DNA of 64,000 bases from Syngnathus acus (taxonomy: Eukaryota > Chordata > Actinopteri > Syngnathiformes > Syngnathidae), in the NCBI RefSeq assembly GCF_901709675.1, contig NC_051092.1, positions 11,612,491 through 11,676,490 on the forward strand, written 5' to 3'. Positions within the stretch are counted from its first letter, which is position 1; each line of letters begins with the position of its first letter. The translations under genes were made by a program, and so were the position numbers. The notes beneath the pieces are model-generated. The model worked only from the letters and a program-made list of their open reading frames with translations, did no database searches and had not been told where the DNA came from. Shown one piece after another: positions 13,601 through 28,916 of this stretch.

Positions 13601-16600
13601 TGAGAGCTTTTCCACATTGTCTATTCTTAATGGCATCTGAACGCATCTAGCGGTAGGCTCAGGACAATTAATTTTGGACGTGCAGCACAGTACTTGTTGA
13701 GTCTGGTTTGTTTCCACGTGCTCGGTATGGAGCTTAGCAGGTACTATGGCTTGACGTGCAGAAAAATGACTGGTGACACTAATTGCCACAAGCTCTTGCG
13801 TCACAATCTTATCCACAGGAGAAATGTGTGACATCCAATTGCAAGGTGAAGCGTTGCGGCTGTGAGGCAACAACAAAAGGAGGATGAGACCAACTCTTGC
13901 AATTAGCACGAAAGACGCACGTGGATATCACGGTGCCAGAATGTGTGTCGAATCATCTGTACCTCACTCTGTTTGCTTCTGTGTAACAAATTGAGTTTTT
14001 GGAGAGCGTCATCCCCCAAGTGCTCCCCTGGCTGCCTTTGTGACACTTGCTTTGCATTTTCCCCTGCCTTCCGCTGACACATGCTGGGAAGGTGAGCCAT
14101 CTGTTGGCAACATATTCATGTCATTAGGCCTCAACCATGACAGCAAGTCTGGAAAAGACATAATAAGGCGTGTGCTGCCAGCTTCTTGTCAAATGTAAAC
14201 ACTGGGAGCCTCTGTAATATTAAACAACACTTTTGTAATTGTACATATTATCTGGTGGGGGTTATCCGCCATCCATTCCAAATGACCAACCCGTCAACCC
14301 TTGATCAAAACAAAAAAGTTAATTAGAAGTTGTGTCTTCTAATTAAGATTGAGATTTTTCCTAACAAGCAACACATTACAAATAAAAATGTCGTTTAGTT
14401 ATTGAAAGTTTGTGCACAAAGTTTAGTTTGTGCCACTTGTATCACATCAGAATCTGCAGAATGTTTACTATGAGAAGGTCACCTTTACTCACTTGTGATG
14501 TCATGGTGAAAGTGCATGCCGATGCCCATTTCTAGCCAAGTTTGACTCTCCAAATCGGTGGTCTTTGTTGCATGCGCGATGCAACGTGGTGTCATCTTCC
14601 CTCAGAGACATGATCACTGCGCCGCCTCTCTCTAATGATTCTGCTTGGGGCTGACTCACCTCCCAGCCGATAGACAGTGCTTTATTAGTTTCTTCAGGAT
14701 AAACGCCCGCCATTCCAGCCCTCCCAAAGCCACATCTCAAGGGTCACTGACGGCACCATCCTTTATTTGGTTTATTTATAAACCAGCATCCCTGTGCCTA
14801 GCCAAGCTTTCTGCACACATCTGTGCACACACCACCGTGCTTCACATTGATCGAGCCGAACCTCCTCTCACAATGAACACTCAACGAAAGAGTGGCGTGC
14901 CTTCAACGCCTAGGATCCAATTTCTTCCAAACCGTTTCTTTGTGAAGATATCTGCAGAGTGATGTTGAGATCTTGCTGTGTAGCGTTAGCATTTTTTTCA
15001 TATGGAAAAAATAGAAAAATAAAATCTCCAGACAGAATTACTACAGTACTCAGGTTGATGTGCTATTTTGTAGCATTCCATCGTATTTATTACAGTCTAC
15101 TCTCACTAGACTTGTCAGTGAACAAGCTCATGACTCAGTTTACTCTTAGTTTTCCCCGCATTAGAAAGACCTGAAATGTCATTTAATAAAGAAACACGTA
15201 CAACACTGCATTGTAAAACTACTACTATAAAAACAAGAAAAAATGCAAAGAAATAAAATGTCACTGTGGTTCTATAAGTCACAAATAACTGCCAGACTGC
15301 TGTCAGATTACTAAAACTTGTACTAATCTTTTGCCTTCTCTATTAAACCACTTTTTGTATTTATATATTTTCACCAAACTTCTTCCTCATAACATAAATT
15401 TAATTGAACAATAAAGTACAATACAGTAGTTATATACTAAAATAATCATATTCTTTCAAGTTGCCACTAATTTCCATGATGTCAGAATTTTAATTCAGTT
15501 TTCTTTTTAAAAAATATAATGAAATATAAAAAATGTGCATACATAATTAATTGGACAAGTGTCTTTATTTTTTATTTATTTCTTTATTTATTTAACACTA
15601 GGTTGACCCCATTCGTTTCTAGTCACATTCCCCTGTGTATCAAGATCTCTGGATGACTGTCCTGGATTGGGAGTCACATTAATCATCCCTAAAAATACAC
15701 ATCGAGGTGTGCCCACTCGCTCTTGTGAGAAGTAAAAGGTTGTGTTTGTTGTAAATTGCAGTGTAAGGAGCTTCTATAGTAGGGAAATGGTACATTCAAA
15801 ATCTGCTGCATCTCACTGGGCAAAGCTTCACTTATAAGCAAAAGAAGGTGCTAGGTGCGCTGTAGTAAGACATAATGAATGTTTTGAAAACACTTCAGTG
15901 TGCTGCTTTATTACGCATACTGTAATTGGCAGCATCATTTCAGCGCATAATTTGTCAAGAGAATAGTGCTATCTTGGGATATTGTATTCGTGGAACATAA
16001 TTAATTATATAGAAGGGGATGGTGCAACTTCAGCAGTATGCGACAGAACACTGTTGTATTTTTTCATATAGCTCAAAGTCTCCTATTTGCGTGTTAGTCT
16101 ATTTTTTTACGCACATGGCAACCCAAGTGGTACATCCATTGCCTAACAATGAGCCAAATGATTTGCAAAATATGGTAAGCGTTATGAAAATTTGAAATCA
16201 GACCATCCAGGTTTGGCTAATCAGCAAAGGAGGTCTCATTTTATTTGTATACAAGTCCATGTTTTGCCCTTTATGTTTCAGTCTCTCTCGGGAGATGCTT
16301 TTCAATTTGCTCCTCTGCCTCTGGGAATCAATTATTTCTGGCCAGTACTGTTTATGATTGTCCCGTTCTATCGGGTTCACATTGCTTCTACAAAAACTGC
16401 AATTAGTGCTGTAAAAACTGCAAGGTTTATGTCAGTTGTCGCTACTTGGGTGCAGTTACGCTATTTTAATCTAGTCAGTCGAGATGGAAGTTGGAGTTGA
16501 ATGCACTATTCTGGTTTATTTGAATCCCAGGCTGTCTCGTCTTCTCAGAGAGGTGTCCTCCCAGTGGGATGTAGAGTGCTGCGAGGCAAAGATAACTCAG

Positions 16601-17879
16601 CTTCTCATCACCATGTGCTCAGTCAGGTAAGAGAGCATCTGTCTGGCCCAGGGGAACGGCACACACAGTTCTCTCTCAGAGCTGGAGGCCCACTGAGCCC
16701 CTCTGATGACATTTCCATCGCTGTAGATGAAAACTGTATGCTTTAATTATGTCTTTATCTCCCTCACGCCAGCCAATAGGCTAGCGGCTAAATTTTGGAG
16801 TTGGCACGCTATGAATTAAATTCTGAATTAAAATCAGAATTACAATGCAAGATGCAATTAAGAGATGTGCCAACGGTGATGCACTTCCTGTGCTAACAGC
16901 AGGGTGTACACTCGCTCACTAGCCTGGAGAGCCAAACTTGATCTTTTCTGCACAAAAGAAACGGTTCCGCGGCTCGGCCCGGCTCAAAACAACTCGCGGA
17001 ATCAAATTTGTGTATTTGCTGTGACGTACGTATTCTTCATGAGCAACATCACAAATCATCAACAAAAGTCCATCCGCATTCAAAATTATGATAGTTTGTG
17101 AACATCATTCAACATGAAATTAGTGGTAAATAACCAGAAACACATACAGTAGAGTCGTTAAAACCCCAGAAGCTGACAGCCCTGGAAGCATTGCTATCAA
17201 GAGGACTTTTTTTTTTTAGCTTCTGTCACCTCCGCTCTGAGACTGTGACCAGACTCAATCACTGGTGCAGTGTTGAGTCTGGATTTCCAGTCTTCACACT
17301 CACAGCGTAGTCACTAGTACCTCATCATTATGGAGGAGATACAAGAGTAGGGAGAGAGTCATCATGAGTGTTACTATGCTAATTGCTGCAGGCTGAGTTA
17401 TTTCCTTGACAGCTCTTCTATCTGTAAATGCAACGTAAACACCTTTAAATAAATGCAGACTGGGAGTTAGTGACATGGGAATGACTGGCTTCAGTCATGT
17501 TGACGTGTCATCAATCTCTCGTGTTCGTTACATCGCTCCGAAGATGAAGGAGTGTACTGCATGCCACCTTGATGTAAAATAAGCATTTGGTCCCAAGAAA
17601 TGTGGGACCTCATAAAGAACTAAACATGGACTATACTACATATACATATACTAATTGTGCCAAGAGGTATGACATGTAGTTTGACATTAAACAGCAAAAA
17701 ACAAATAAACCTTAATTGTCACTACCACCCTGAAAGATGACAACTTTTCTTAAAATAAACCAAATCACTTCAAAATTTGAACATATGAGAGTCATGCAAG
17801 TTCAACACAGGATTTGTACACAGAGGCTGTTCCAATTTAAATTTGACCTGTGTCTCTTAAATTATATTTATGGTTGAGT

Positions 17880-18024
17880 TGGATGGATGGATGGATGGAT
17901 GGATGGATGGATGGATGGATGGATGGATGGATGGATGGATGGATGGATGGATGGATGGATGGATGGATGGATGGATGGATGGATGGATGGATGGATGGAT
18001 GGATGGATGGATGGATGGATGGAT
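17880..18024. repeat. (TGGA)n tetranucleotide microsatellite
   Basis: About 36 uninterrupted TGGA copies. The WMDG and HPSI repeat frames read across it on both strands are artefacts. Confidence 0.98.
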
Positions 18025-21000
18025 TTACCTGTGAGGGCTCCATTAGTGAGGACGACCCACATTCAAGTGAGCTGGATGCAAATGACTGTGACAGTGTAAG
18101 TGGTTCTGGTGATGTTTGGTAATGGCTGGAGACTGCAACTGAAGTTGAAGATGATGATTGCTTGCCGCAGTTTGTGCTCTGGGAGTAGATGATAAAGTGT
18201 GGCCTTTACTGCTAGGCCAGACACGAAACGGCTATTCAAGTCATGCTGTGATGTGAAATGTCAGGTACACAGAGGATGAGGGGGGCGTAACATTTTTAAG
18301 CCTAATGACTTTAACATTAGATAAATGGAGCACTGTATTTTTTGCGTTGTTTTGTTTGTCTAACAAAACTTTAGGCCATGGGTTTTGTGTCAATATCTAA
18401 AAATGTTGTATTTTCCTTCACACAAATTTCTCCAAATTGTGTCTTGTGTCATCATTACACAGTCCTGATTGTAAAAGTGTCCGTTTCCCACGGATGTGAA
18501 CGCTCACTTGCATTGTCGAGGACTCATCCCTTTTGGTCTCATCACGTTCGATTCTCCAGATGAGCACTGACATCCTCGTGGACGGACACGAGCGATTTGA
18601 CGTCAGCTGGCGCCGCCGACAAAACACACACACAGAAATAGCTTGCCCCCCACCCCACCCCCGCTTGCTGCTCCACCTTGTACTGCAGAGGAAGAGTATT
18701 TTGGTCAGCTTGTCTCCTGGTGTCAAAGACGTCACAGTCGCAGGAGTGTGAACCGTGCGCACGGCAAAGTTCTCTCACTCACTGTCAGAACATCCACTCA
18801 TTGGCAGCACCGTGTACCCACATACTTTGACAGCAGGCCTGCACTTCTCACTCATACAACACAGCAGATGCGGCACCCCCATTGGGACACATTGCTTCAG
18901 GGAGGCTCACATCATTACACAGTAAACAATGCCTTGACTTTCGCCACCTTGTTCATGTTTAATAAAAGTTTGTGTTACAGAACAATACCGGACACATTTT
19001 TATCAAAACGTCATGATCATCGCTTCTCTGCATCAGCAAGTATTCAAATGTACTCGGTAAAGGTATTAGTGCGTCCCTAGTTATTTAAAAAAATAACACA
19101 CACACATTTGTAGGCGTAATTGGGAGCTGTGCTAGCAATCTTTGCTTGATTGCGTGTTTATTGATCATGCTACTCCACTTTGTCTAGTTGTTGGGATTTG
19201 CAGGTGAATCTGTAACCTGTCGCTCTGAGCTGCAGACAAACACTGCAAAGCGAGTAAAAACCTCCTTAATAGATAAGCACAAATCTCCTTGGATACAGCT
19301 GACACGTACTACATTGATCACCGGGAAAAATGCTTGCCTGGATATAATATCGCTTTGAACAACACTCGCTTTTTGGCAGGTGCTTCTTTGCAGAATGACA
19401 AAAAAAACAAAAACGAAGCGCAACCAACCATTTCACAAGTATGAGAAACAGATCAGGATTTGTGTGATCACATGTTTCTATTGAGCGGATGAGGAGGAAC
19501 TGTCTCAGAATGAAGCAGGCAGCAAGATTTCAAAGAAGCTCTTTAACGTATAGAAAGGAAAAAGGCATGGCGTAGCTGCAGCAAACGTTTGTGCCAGTTC
19601 AACGCTGCAGCAGCCTACGTGTTGACTTCATACAATCGCACAGACACCAAATGTCATGAGAATGTGAAAGACACTCTTTAAAGAGGCAAGATACGTAGAG
19701 GAAGAAGCACACTAATAGCTCCGAAAGCTCTGGAACACCCACCTTCTCTGTGTGGAAATGCAAATTTTGTTTTTTCCCCCATTGGTGTAAATGGGATATA
19801 AATAGGTCCTCTCCCTCTTCTGTATTAAGACACCGGTTCCATTTCCGTAAAATAGTGAGCGAGATGTGTCTGGTGTTCAGATTCCTATAAATAGTTTTCT
19901 TTAATTTCCATACTTTCCTTCCTTTAAGCAATCACAGGGGGGTCTCAGTTTGCGATGGTTCTGACACATGACCTTTACCAAAGATGTGTGGCATAAAAAT
20001 GCGACATCATGCAGCACAAGAAATTGATTTATAGTTAGTGTATTGTTTGAGTTTTTTGTGATGAGTTTGTCATACAAATATTTACTTTTATTATGACATT
20101 TCAAGAGTCACAAATGGTCCATAATAAACTAGGGTAGCACTTTGTTCATTGCGAAGGTTAAAGAGAAAAATCCTCAAAGTAGTGACCATGTATTTTTAAA
20201 TGTTTTTTAAAAATATTTTTAAAGTTTTATCCCAATTCAAAGTATGCATGTGCAGTGTAGGTAATATTTTTCTTCACTTTGTTTTGCCATCCTCACCTTC
20301 TACATTGTTGTATCTGTGACTTTGAATGTGTGAGGCTTTAAAAGGTGAAACCGTTGCATGACATGGAAAGTCTGTATCGATGTTTGGGTCAGGCTTAACC
20401 GCCTTCAAACTGGCATTGGCCTCTTCTGTTCTAAACTTCATAGATGGGCTATGGTTTCCACTGCAGTCCGTAAGTGTTGCGCAGAACAGCAGACCTCAGA
20501 GCACGTGGTAACATTTTGCCGCATTTATTGTCATCCTAATGGGCCGCGTGGTGTGACATTTGTGTACATGACCTTGCTGGAAAAAAAAAAAAAAGAGTTG
20601 AAAAAAAATCAAGAGATGTATCAAGTAAATATTTAATTCATATTTATTTATATTATAAGATTTATTTATGAAGATTGTGTTTTATTCGAAAAGCTACTAC
20701 CTTGGTAACGTGCCCAAATTCTAAATCCCAATGTTTATGTTCTTTAGAGCATCTGTTTGCAGCTATGTAAAACATTTTAATGTGTTTCCAGGGAAAGTAT
20801 TTGAGGAAGTGAAGTGGCAACGTAAGGGTTACAATCTAAAAATAGTCACCCTTTCTGAAAAGGTTGTAGTCGCTCCTCTCTGTCTTCCACAGAATCTGTG
20901 AAAGCAAGAATTGGGCAAAGGTGGCCACTGCGGCTATGTGCTTATTCTCAACACTGATCTTCTGCTGGAATGGTGTCAAAAAATTCATTGTGTTACTGAT

Positions 21001-23319
21001 CAAGAGAGATTGTTGTTGTGAATCTGCCTGTAAATTTTTCTAAATTCCCTTCATAAATAGTCTCGAATGAGAACTGCAGTCTGTTGAGAATGTCTCAATT
21101 CCAACTGCAGACAGAAGTTCTATTTACAAATGATGGGGAGATGAGCAGCAGCTGCGATGCAAGATGTCTGAAAATGGAAACTGCTCCCTGGGGGTTGACG
21201 CTGCTTATTTTTGCGGTTTTCATTATTTATTTCCCACTTTTAGTTTACTGCAGACGAAAGCATATGTGGGCCAAAAATCATGGTTCGGATGACGACTGCC
21301 AACGTCACTCACGACTCCCGTGTTCATCAGTGTGTCTGATGCAGTGAGATCTGCGAGCTAATCTTCAGTTACCATAGCATGACATTTTCATCAATACAAA
21401 ACAGTTACGTCATAAAAAGTGAACACCCTCTCGTGACAATGTTTTCTCACATCACGCCACAAACTTGACATGGAGCACCACTCCTAACTTCAAGATGTCA
21501 CGTTTCAGGACCATGGGGAAATATTCCTGCAGTAGTTTTTTTTTGGGGCAGGTTGATTGTTTGATTTCCACTGTCGTCATGTTCATTTTGTCATTGATAT
21601 GAGAAAGACTTTGTGATTGGTAGCTAGGTCAAACTGCACATTTTTGGTCTGTAAGATGCTTATTCATGCCGAAAATCCACAGAAGAGGTGAAAATTTGGG
21701 TGTTTCCTTTCCTTTCCTTTTTCTTTTTTGCAAATGAATGCTCTAAATGACAATATTTGTAAATGGAATTTGTCAATTATGTTGTCAGCTGTTTGTAGAA
21801 TAAAACAAAACCAAAACATATGATTGTAGTTGGCAAAATCAGAGAAACAAAATTTTCCACTCGACGAGCAAATTCCCACCAATACATTCCAATTGTGTTT
21901 CCTACAATTGATGTCAATGGAAAGATCCAACTAGTGTTTTTCTTTTCCAAGAAACATCTTGTCCTCTAGGACTAAGACGGCAATCACAGGTGAGAAATCA
22001 TTAACAATTGCACCGCCTTAGACATCAAGTGTTTGGATGGCGAGTAAAGTGATCAGTTCCAGTCTCGTGGGAAAAGACCAGCGGTCAGCGGACTAATGAT
22101 TAAACGTGGGTGGGTGGTGGTGGTTACTTTTCACCAGGAGGGATATGTGCTGGTTGGAGGGAAACTCACCATCAAAAAAAAAGAAATGAAAAAAAGCAAA
22201 TGCCATGAAAGCCTTGACATCCTGGAAGAATCTGTCTGATTTACCTGTTCGTTGCAGGAGCTGAGAACATCACTGTTCTCATTAGAAACAGCTTCTGTGC
22301 TGTCTCATAGCAACCTAAAAATAGAGATGTCCTTATTAGGCTCCATGGCTGTGATGGCTGCTACAAGTTTTAACCTCTTTAATTGTGCAGTAAACAGGTA
22401 AAATATTTCTCCTTGCTTTCAGCGGATGGTATAAGTTGACTGATGTGAACTTCATTTGGTTCATAGCTGAAAAATACTGCATATAAATTGAAAAAAAATT
22501 TTTTTTACAATATTGAAAAGGAATCTGTAAGTAGGTGAGTAGGGTGCTGAACTGCAAGTATGGAAGTGGTCGACTGTACATTGCTTACTTACGTTCTCCT
22601 TTTTGTGACTTACATACGGTAGATGGTGGAAAGGGTTGTCATAGCAGCAGAGCTGGCTTGCTCATTAGGTAATATGCAACTGCTAAAGGCGCCACAGGAG
22701 GTGCCGCAAAATTGGGAAAGAATCCTCGCTGTAATTAAATGCAAACTAGTAACTGTATTAGAATGGGAAATATATAGCATGGATTCAAATGTCGAAATCT
22801 CAGGCATTTATTGCGTTGATGAAGTGATCAATTGTTTCTGAGTAATTAGCTTCAACATGGTAAGCTAATCACTAAATGAACTTTAGTGAACTCAGTGAAT
22901 GTTTTATTTCTGTATCTTCACAACATGGATGGGTCTTAACTGATTTCATTTGTTTATTTCAGTAAGTAGATAATCAACATTCATTACAAATTCATTTCAT
23001 GTTGTGTTTTCACATGACTTGTCGAAAAGGGAAACGGGTTGAAGCAATTCTGCTTATTTAGAGCCGTCCCAATTTCAAGAATTTACATGATAACAAACAT
23101 TTATAGAACGTTTGTCGGGATTAAACCTATATTCCGTTTAGTGTTTCATTATTTGTTGTATTTACATTTGACTCATTAATGACTTTCTTGCTTTTGGTAG
23201 TCAGTCAATTTTGTATTAATTTTTACCCATTTACATATTAGATTTTTACTTTTCATTGTGTATCGTGTTACAGTTCAAATTGTCACAAGCATGTTAATCG
23301 TTTTGAGCTTTATATCGCT

Positions 23320-23548
23320 CTCGTGCACATTACTATACCTGGTGATCCTGAAAGGGGGATCCTTCCATCTGTGGTCCCTTCTCAAGGTTTCTCATTTTCC
23401 CCGGGCAGGGTTTTTTTGAGTTTTTCCTTGGCCTTTTGGGAGCTTAAGATCAGGGGATGCTTTGAGAATAATTGTCAATTTTTGTCTATGTGAAGCCCTT
23501 TGAGACTGCTTGTGATTTAGGGCTATACAAATAAACTTGACTTGAATT
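23320..23548 (+). mobile_element. teleost interspersed repeat, probable non-LTR retroposon 3' tail
   Basis: Contains GTGAAGCCCTTTGAGACTGC and GATTTAGGGCTATACAAAT followed by short TTGACTTGA units. This is a sequence family I recognise as scattered through fish genomes. The repeating end is typical of LINE/SINE tails. The exact family is not determined. Confidence 0.6.
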
Positions 23549-24236
23549 ACTATAATTATAATGCTTCATAACTTAGCCTTCTCACGGGCCATGTTAAACT
23601 GCAGTTTACAGTTTCTTTACGTTTCACTGTAATGACTAAAAAGTTGCATCAACATTAAAAGCATGCAACCATTCAATTGAAAGAAAGCAAATTTTATTTT
23701 AAACAAGAAGTAGGAAAAACTAATTTTCATTTTTGAGCTGTTTGATTATTATCAACAAATAAATGACTGCTTACAGTCATGGTGAGTCTATCTCTCAACC
23801 TAGGTTACTAAAATGCTACCAGCTAAGGGCGCCATTACACTGCACTATAGTTATTGAAGCGTTTAATTATTCCATTGTACTAATGATAATAAAGAGCTAT
23901 CAAGTGTTGTTGAAGTTTTACTGTGTATGAAGCCAGAATGCTGCTACCTATGTCTAAACGTGTTCGCGCGCACGCGCACTCACACACACTCAAAAGAACA
24001 AGATACCACTTAATGATTTGTCATATCATTTATCATTTGTAGACATAAACTACTCCTTTCATTTACAAATCTCCTCCCTCTTTTAGAATCTAAAATGCAC
24101 GCAATGAGCATTTCCATGTCAACAGTGCCTCCTCAGTGTGTGCGCGGGTGTTTTGTGCGCGCACGCGTGCGCGCTGTGGATGTGCGGCTCATGCACAGAG
24201 GTTCTCGTCAGACGCACGTTTATTTTGGGTGCGCTC

Positions 24237-24293
24237 TGACGTCAAGAGCGCACACGTTTCATTCAACAGGCTAAGAAAGTAAGTTATTTATAA
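24237..24293 (+). promoter_or_regulatory. ankrd34c: ankrd34c promoter: consensus CRE and TATA-like box
   Basis: A perfect cAMP-response element TGACGTCA lies at 24237-24244 and a TATA-like TATTTATAA at 24285-24293. Transcription would then begin near 24315-24325, followed by a non-coding exon ending at 24467 (CCAG|GTAAGA). CREB control would fit a neuronal gene but is inferred from the motif only. Confidence 0.5.
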
Positions 24294-24319
24294 CCCGCAG
24301 CGTCTCCAGGTTGCTCTCC

Positions 24320-24467
24320 TTGAGTGCGCACCAAGAGCAATCCAAAGCATCCTCCTCAAAAATCCCGCGTGAACTTTGTGTTTTGAATCGAGACATTATC
24401 TCCTCATTTTTCTATCCTGCTCAGACGCAGCATGTGAGCATGCATGGGAAGCCTGTTTTCTAACCAG
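24320..24467 (+). other. ankrd34c: ankrd34c non-coding first exon with upstream ORFs
   Basis: The 3' boundary is the donor CCAG|GTAAGA at 24467; the 5' end is estimated from the TATA-like box. Three upstream ATGs sit close together: a start-stop ATGTGA at 24432-24437, a seven-codon ORF at 24440-24463, and ATG 24444, which reads MGSLFSNQ and continues across the splice to L-stop at 25015-25020. The acceptor TCCCCCAAAG is at 25014. These would be expected to lower translation of the main ORF. Confidence 0.5.
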
Positions 24468-24932
24468 GTAAGACAAATTTACTATTATAATAAGACATAA
24501 CACATGCAATGCAATATGCCATTGGACGTACGAGTAACCAACCCTCTCAGCATTTAAATGAATACCGTAGCCTATTTAATATTCCACCAGGCAATAACCA
24601 CGTCTTGGTTAAATAAATTAGCTCTATAAATATATGTCTAAAAAGATGGAATGCGTGGGTAATATGCCCAACTACTACAAACATAGAATTTACTGCTCAG
24701 TGCTTTTTTTTATCCCACTGAATGATTTTAGCTGCAGATTTCATGTATTCTCGTTACTGTTGTGATCGAATCGGTTGAGTTGGCATCATCACTCCGTTTA
24801 TGGCTCTTATCGATACCGCCCTTCAATGAAAACAAGACTCGAGTTCACACTTTGAAATAATATGCAGTTATGGTCGTATCATCTGTGCCATTTATCCTAG
24901 TAATGTTGTGACAGACTGCCACCTGCTGGTGA

Positions 24933-26636
<1,704 letters not shown>

Positions 26637-27335
26637 CTAAGGGTGTTTATGCAGCATTTTTAGTGTTTACTGCCTACATTGTCAGCAAGTGCATCCATGA
26701 GTTCAGTGGTGTAGACTCACAGGCGTATAGATGTTGAATAACAAACTGGAAAATGTTCCAATTGAGCAATATAGATAGATTTCCTCCTTGTGCCGCTTCC
26801 CACCTTGAGGATTCTTTTTTGACACCATGTCTGCTTTAAATGTATTACCAGTTTGAATGTAAATGACAATGACAAGTTATGACATACACACACACAAGTG
26901 ATCTCGTGACGTAACATGCAGGGACAATTCTTGATCCCTTTGTAGCCAGCAGGTCGCTAGGGTGCACTTTGTCCATATGTAATTAGCATTAACGACAGGC
27001 TTACTCTGGAGTCGAGATGTAGCGTTGGGTTACAAGTTTGATTTTGTAGCAAAATTGTGCAAAGTGCCTTCAAGATTGATTGAAGATTGGGGTGGAAAGA
27101 ATCGCTATACATTTGATGTATTAAAAACAATTTGTAACAAAAAAGGCGTAACCAAAATGTGTTTCATTTCATCAATACCGTTGGCCTCACACGGAGTGAA
27201 TAATGTGTCTTTAAAAAAAGCAGGTGGTGTGGTATTAAATTAGCACTTTGGGATTTCTCTGAAATGTAAAGTGGGGTAGCTTACTCCACTACGCGGCCAG
27301 TTCTAGTGACACGTGACGACACAACTTCGTCGACT
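26637..27335. other. ankrd34c 3'UTR and spacer to the tRNA genes
   Basis: No coding feature recognised. The polyadenylation site of ankrd34c could not be fixed. Confidence 0.4.
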
Positions 27336-27407
27336 TCCTCGTTAGTATAGTGGACAGTATCTCCGCCTGTCACGCGGAAGACCGGGGTTCGATTCCCCGA
27401 CGGGGAG
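27336..27407 (+). tRNA. tRNA-Asp (GTC)
   Basis: 72-nt gene starting TCCTCGTTAGTATAGTGG and ending CCCCGACGGGGAG. The acceptor stem TCCTCG(T) pairs with (A/C)GGGGAG, the anticodon loop is CTGTCAC, and box B GGTTCGATTCC is intact. TTTT follows at 27412-27415 as a Pol III terminator. Matches vertebrate tRNA-Asp closely. Confidence 0.97.
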
Positions 27408-27902
27408 TAATTTTCTTTATGTGAACTAGCGTTGGGTATGCTGTCTACCAAAGTGTGTTAACCTGTGTTTGCAGCAGAGTTATTATGTAACTGCAGTGGT
27501 TTTTGTGTGACAGTTTTTGTTAACTGCAGGCAGTGGAATTCCACCCCATTAACTGAATTATAAATTAAGTATTGAATTAGTTTGCTCATTTGTTACTACA
27601 CATTCACAACAGAAATGGTGCCTCATCGGAATTGAAGTGAACTATGATGTCGGTAGATTTGGAGTTTGGAGAGCACACTGCACAGAGCTGGTTGAGACTT
27701 CACTTCACACATATATCTGCAACTAACACAATTGTATGGGCTTTTCATATAAAAATCTGAATAACGAGGTTTACAGGTCGTCTCTATTTTAGCCACTAGA
27801 CATAGTCTCGGGGTTATGGAGACGCACAAAGTGCCTCACCATGATAAAGTGGTGATCCCGTCGAGACACACGCACACACTAAGTTATTCCCAAAATATAT
27901 CT
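27408..27902. other. spacer between the two tRNA-Asp genes
   Basis: About 495 bp with no recognisable gene. Confidence 0.5.
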
Positions 27903-27974
27903 CTCCCCGTCGGGGAATCGAACCCCGGTCTTCCGCGTGACAGGCGGAGATACTGTCCACTATACTAACGAGGA
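27903..27974 (-). tRNA. tRNA-Asp (GTC), inverted copy
   Basis: Mature sequence identical to the copy at 27336-27407 but on the opposite strand, with anticodon GTC. The TTTT terminator on the minus strand follows the gene (ATATATTTTGGG). Confidence 0.97.
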
Positions 27975-28068
27975 ATACTTCTTCGTCGCAAGGCCTTGTG
28001 TCAGTGCGCAGTGGAAGTGGCAGCTACCCAGCAGGTAAAGGTACACAATGACACTGTCATACCAAAGA

Positions 28069-28110
28069 GTTCTCCAGTGTAGTTATCACATTCGCATAAC
28101 ACGCACACGT
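28069..28110 (+). pseudogene. decayed tRNA-Val fragment
   Basis: 5' half only: GTTCTCCAGTGTAG then TTATCACATTCGCATAACACG, with the GTGG of box A lost and no T arm. Followed by recognisable array spacer, so it marks the degraded left edge. Confidence 0.75.
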
Positions 28111-28178
28111 GAAAACGGCCCGGCGCCAGTCCGTGATGCCACTCTTTGCAAGATGGCTCTCCAAGTGCGACCATGGCA

Positions 28179-28230
28179 GTTTCCATAGTGTAGTGGATAT
28201 CACATTCGTTTCACACGCGAAAGATACACG
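28179..28230 (+). pseudogene. decayed tRNA-Val (CAC) fragment
   Basis: Reads GTTTCCATAGTGTAGTGG then ATATCACATTCGTTTCACAC. The anticodon arm is disturbed and the sequence diverges after GCGAAAGAT, so the T arm and 3' acceptor are missing. Confidence 0.8.
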
Positions 28231-28322
28231 AGCTTTTTTGGCAGCCCATTTGAAAAAATTCCTCTGATGCCAGTCCGCGATGCCACTTTTTGCAAGGCGG
28301 CACTCGTGCAACACTCAGGGAA

Positions 28323-28395
28323 GTTTCCATAGTGTAGTGGTTATCACGTTCGCCTAACACGCGAAAGGTCCCCGGTTCGAAACCGGGTGGAAACA
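28323..28395 (+). tRNA. tRNA-Val (AAC)
   Basis: The only AAC anticodon in the array (loop CTAACAC). All stems and box B are intact. First full-length unit. Confidence 0.96.
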
Positions 28396-28496
28396 AGCTA
28401 TTTTGAACCTTTTAGTTAGCACATTTGAAAAATTCGTCTGGCGCCAGTCCGTGATGCGACTTTTTGCAAGACGGCTCCCACTATGCTGTCAGACAA

Positions 28497-28569
28497 GTTT
28501 CCATAGTGTAGTGGTTATCACGTTCGCCTTACACGCGAAAGGTCCCTGGTTCGAAACCGGGTGGAAACA
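28497..28569 (+). tRNA. tRNA-Val (TAC)
   Basis: Anticodon loop CTTACAC on the Val-CAC body. T stem CCTGG/CCGGG has one U-G pair. Confidence 0.93.
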
Positions 28570-28667
28570 AGCCATATGCATGTTTTTGTCAGGCCTTTTG
28601 AAAAATTTCTGCCGCCAGTCCGTGATACGACTTTTTGCAAGACAGCTCCCAATACACAGTTAGACAA

Positions 28668-28740
28668 GTTTCCATAGTGTAGTGGTTATCACGTTCGCCT
28701 CACACGCGAAAGGTCCCCGGTTCAAAACCGGGTGGAAACA
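28668..28740 (+). tRNA. tRNA-Val (CAC)
   Basis: Full length; T loop TTCAAAA instead of TTCGAAA. Confidence 0.92.
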
Positions 28741-28843
28741 AGCTATTTTGAACCTTTTTGTTAGCACATTTGAAAAATTTGTCTCCGGTGCCAGTCCGCG
28801 ATGCTACTTTTTGCAAGACGGCTCTCATGCAGCAGTCAGGCAA

Positions 28844-28916
28844 ATTTCCGTAGTGTAGTGGTTATCACGTTTGCCTCACACGCGAAAGGTCCCCGGTTCG
28901 AAACCGGGTGGAAACA
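28844..28916 (+). tRNA. tRNA-Val (CAC), weakened acceptor
   Basis: First base is A (ATTTCCG), so pair 1-72 is lost. Anticodon stem TTTGC/GCGAA has a wobble pair. Possibly non-functional. Confidence 0.8.

Larger units (their letters stand above)
10613..24236. other. long gene-free stretch between ube2h and ankrd34c
   Basis: No exon, RNA gene or long coding frame that I can support. It contains the ube2h 5' flank (CACGTG E-box at 11117-11122), CTGT/CCGT simple repeat (11192-11229), a short C run (11397-11410), a TGGA microsatellite (17880-18024), a retroposon tail (23320-23548) and alternating purine-pyrimidine GC/CA tracts (about 23964-23995 and 24140-24176). It may hold regulatory elements, but nothing in the sequence alone proves it. 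Confidence 0.5.
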
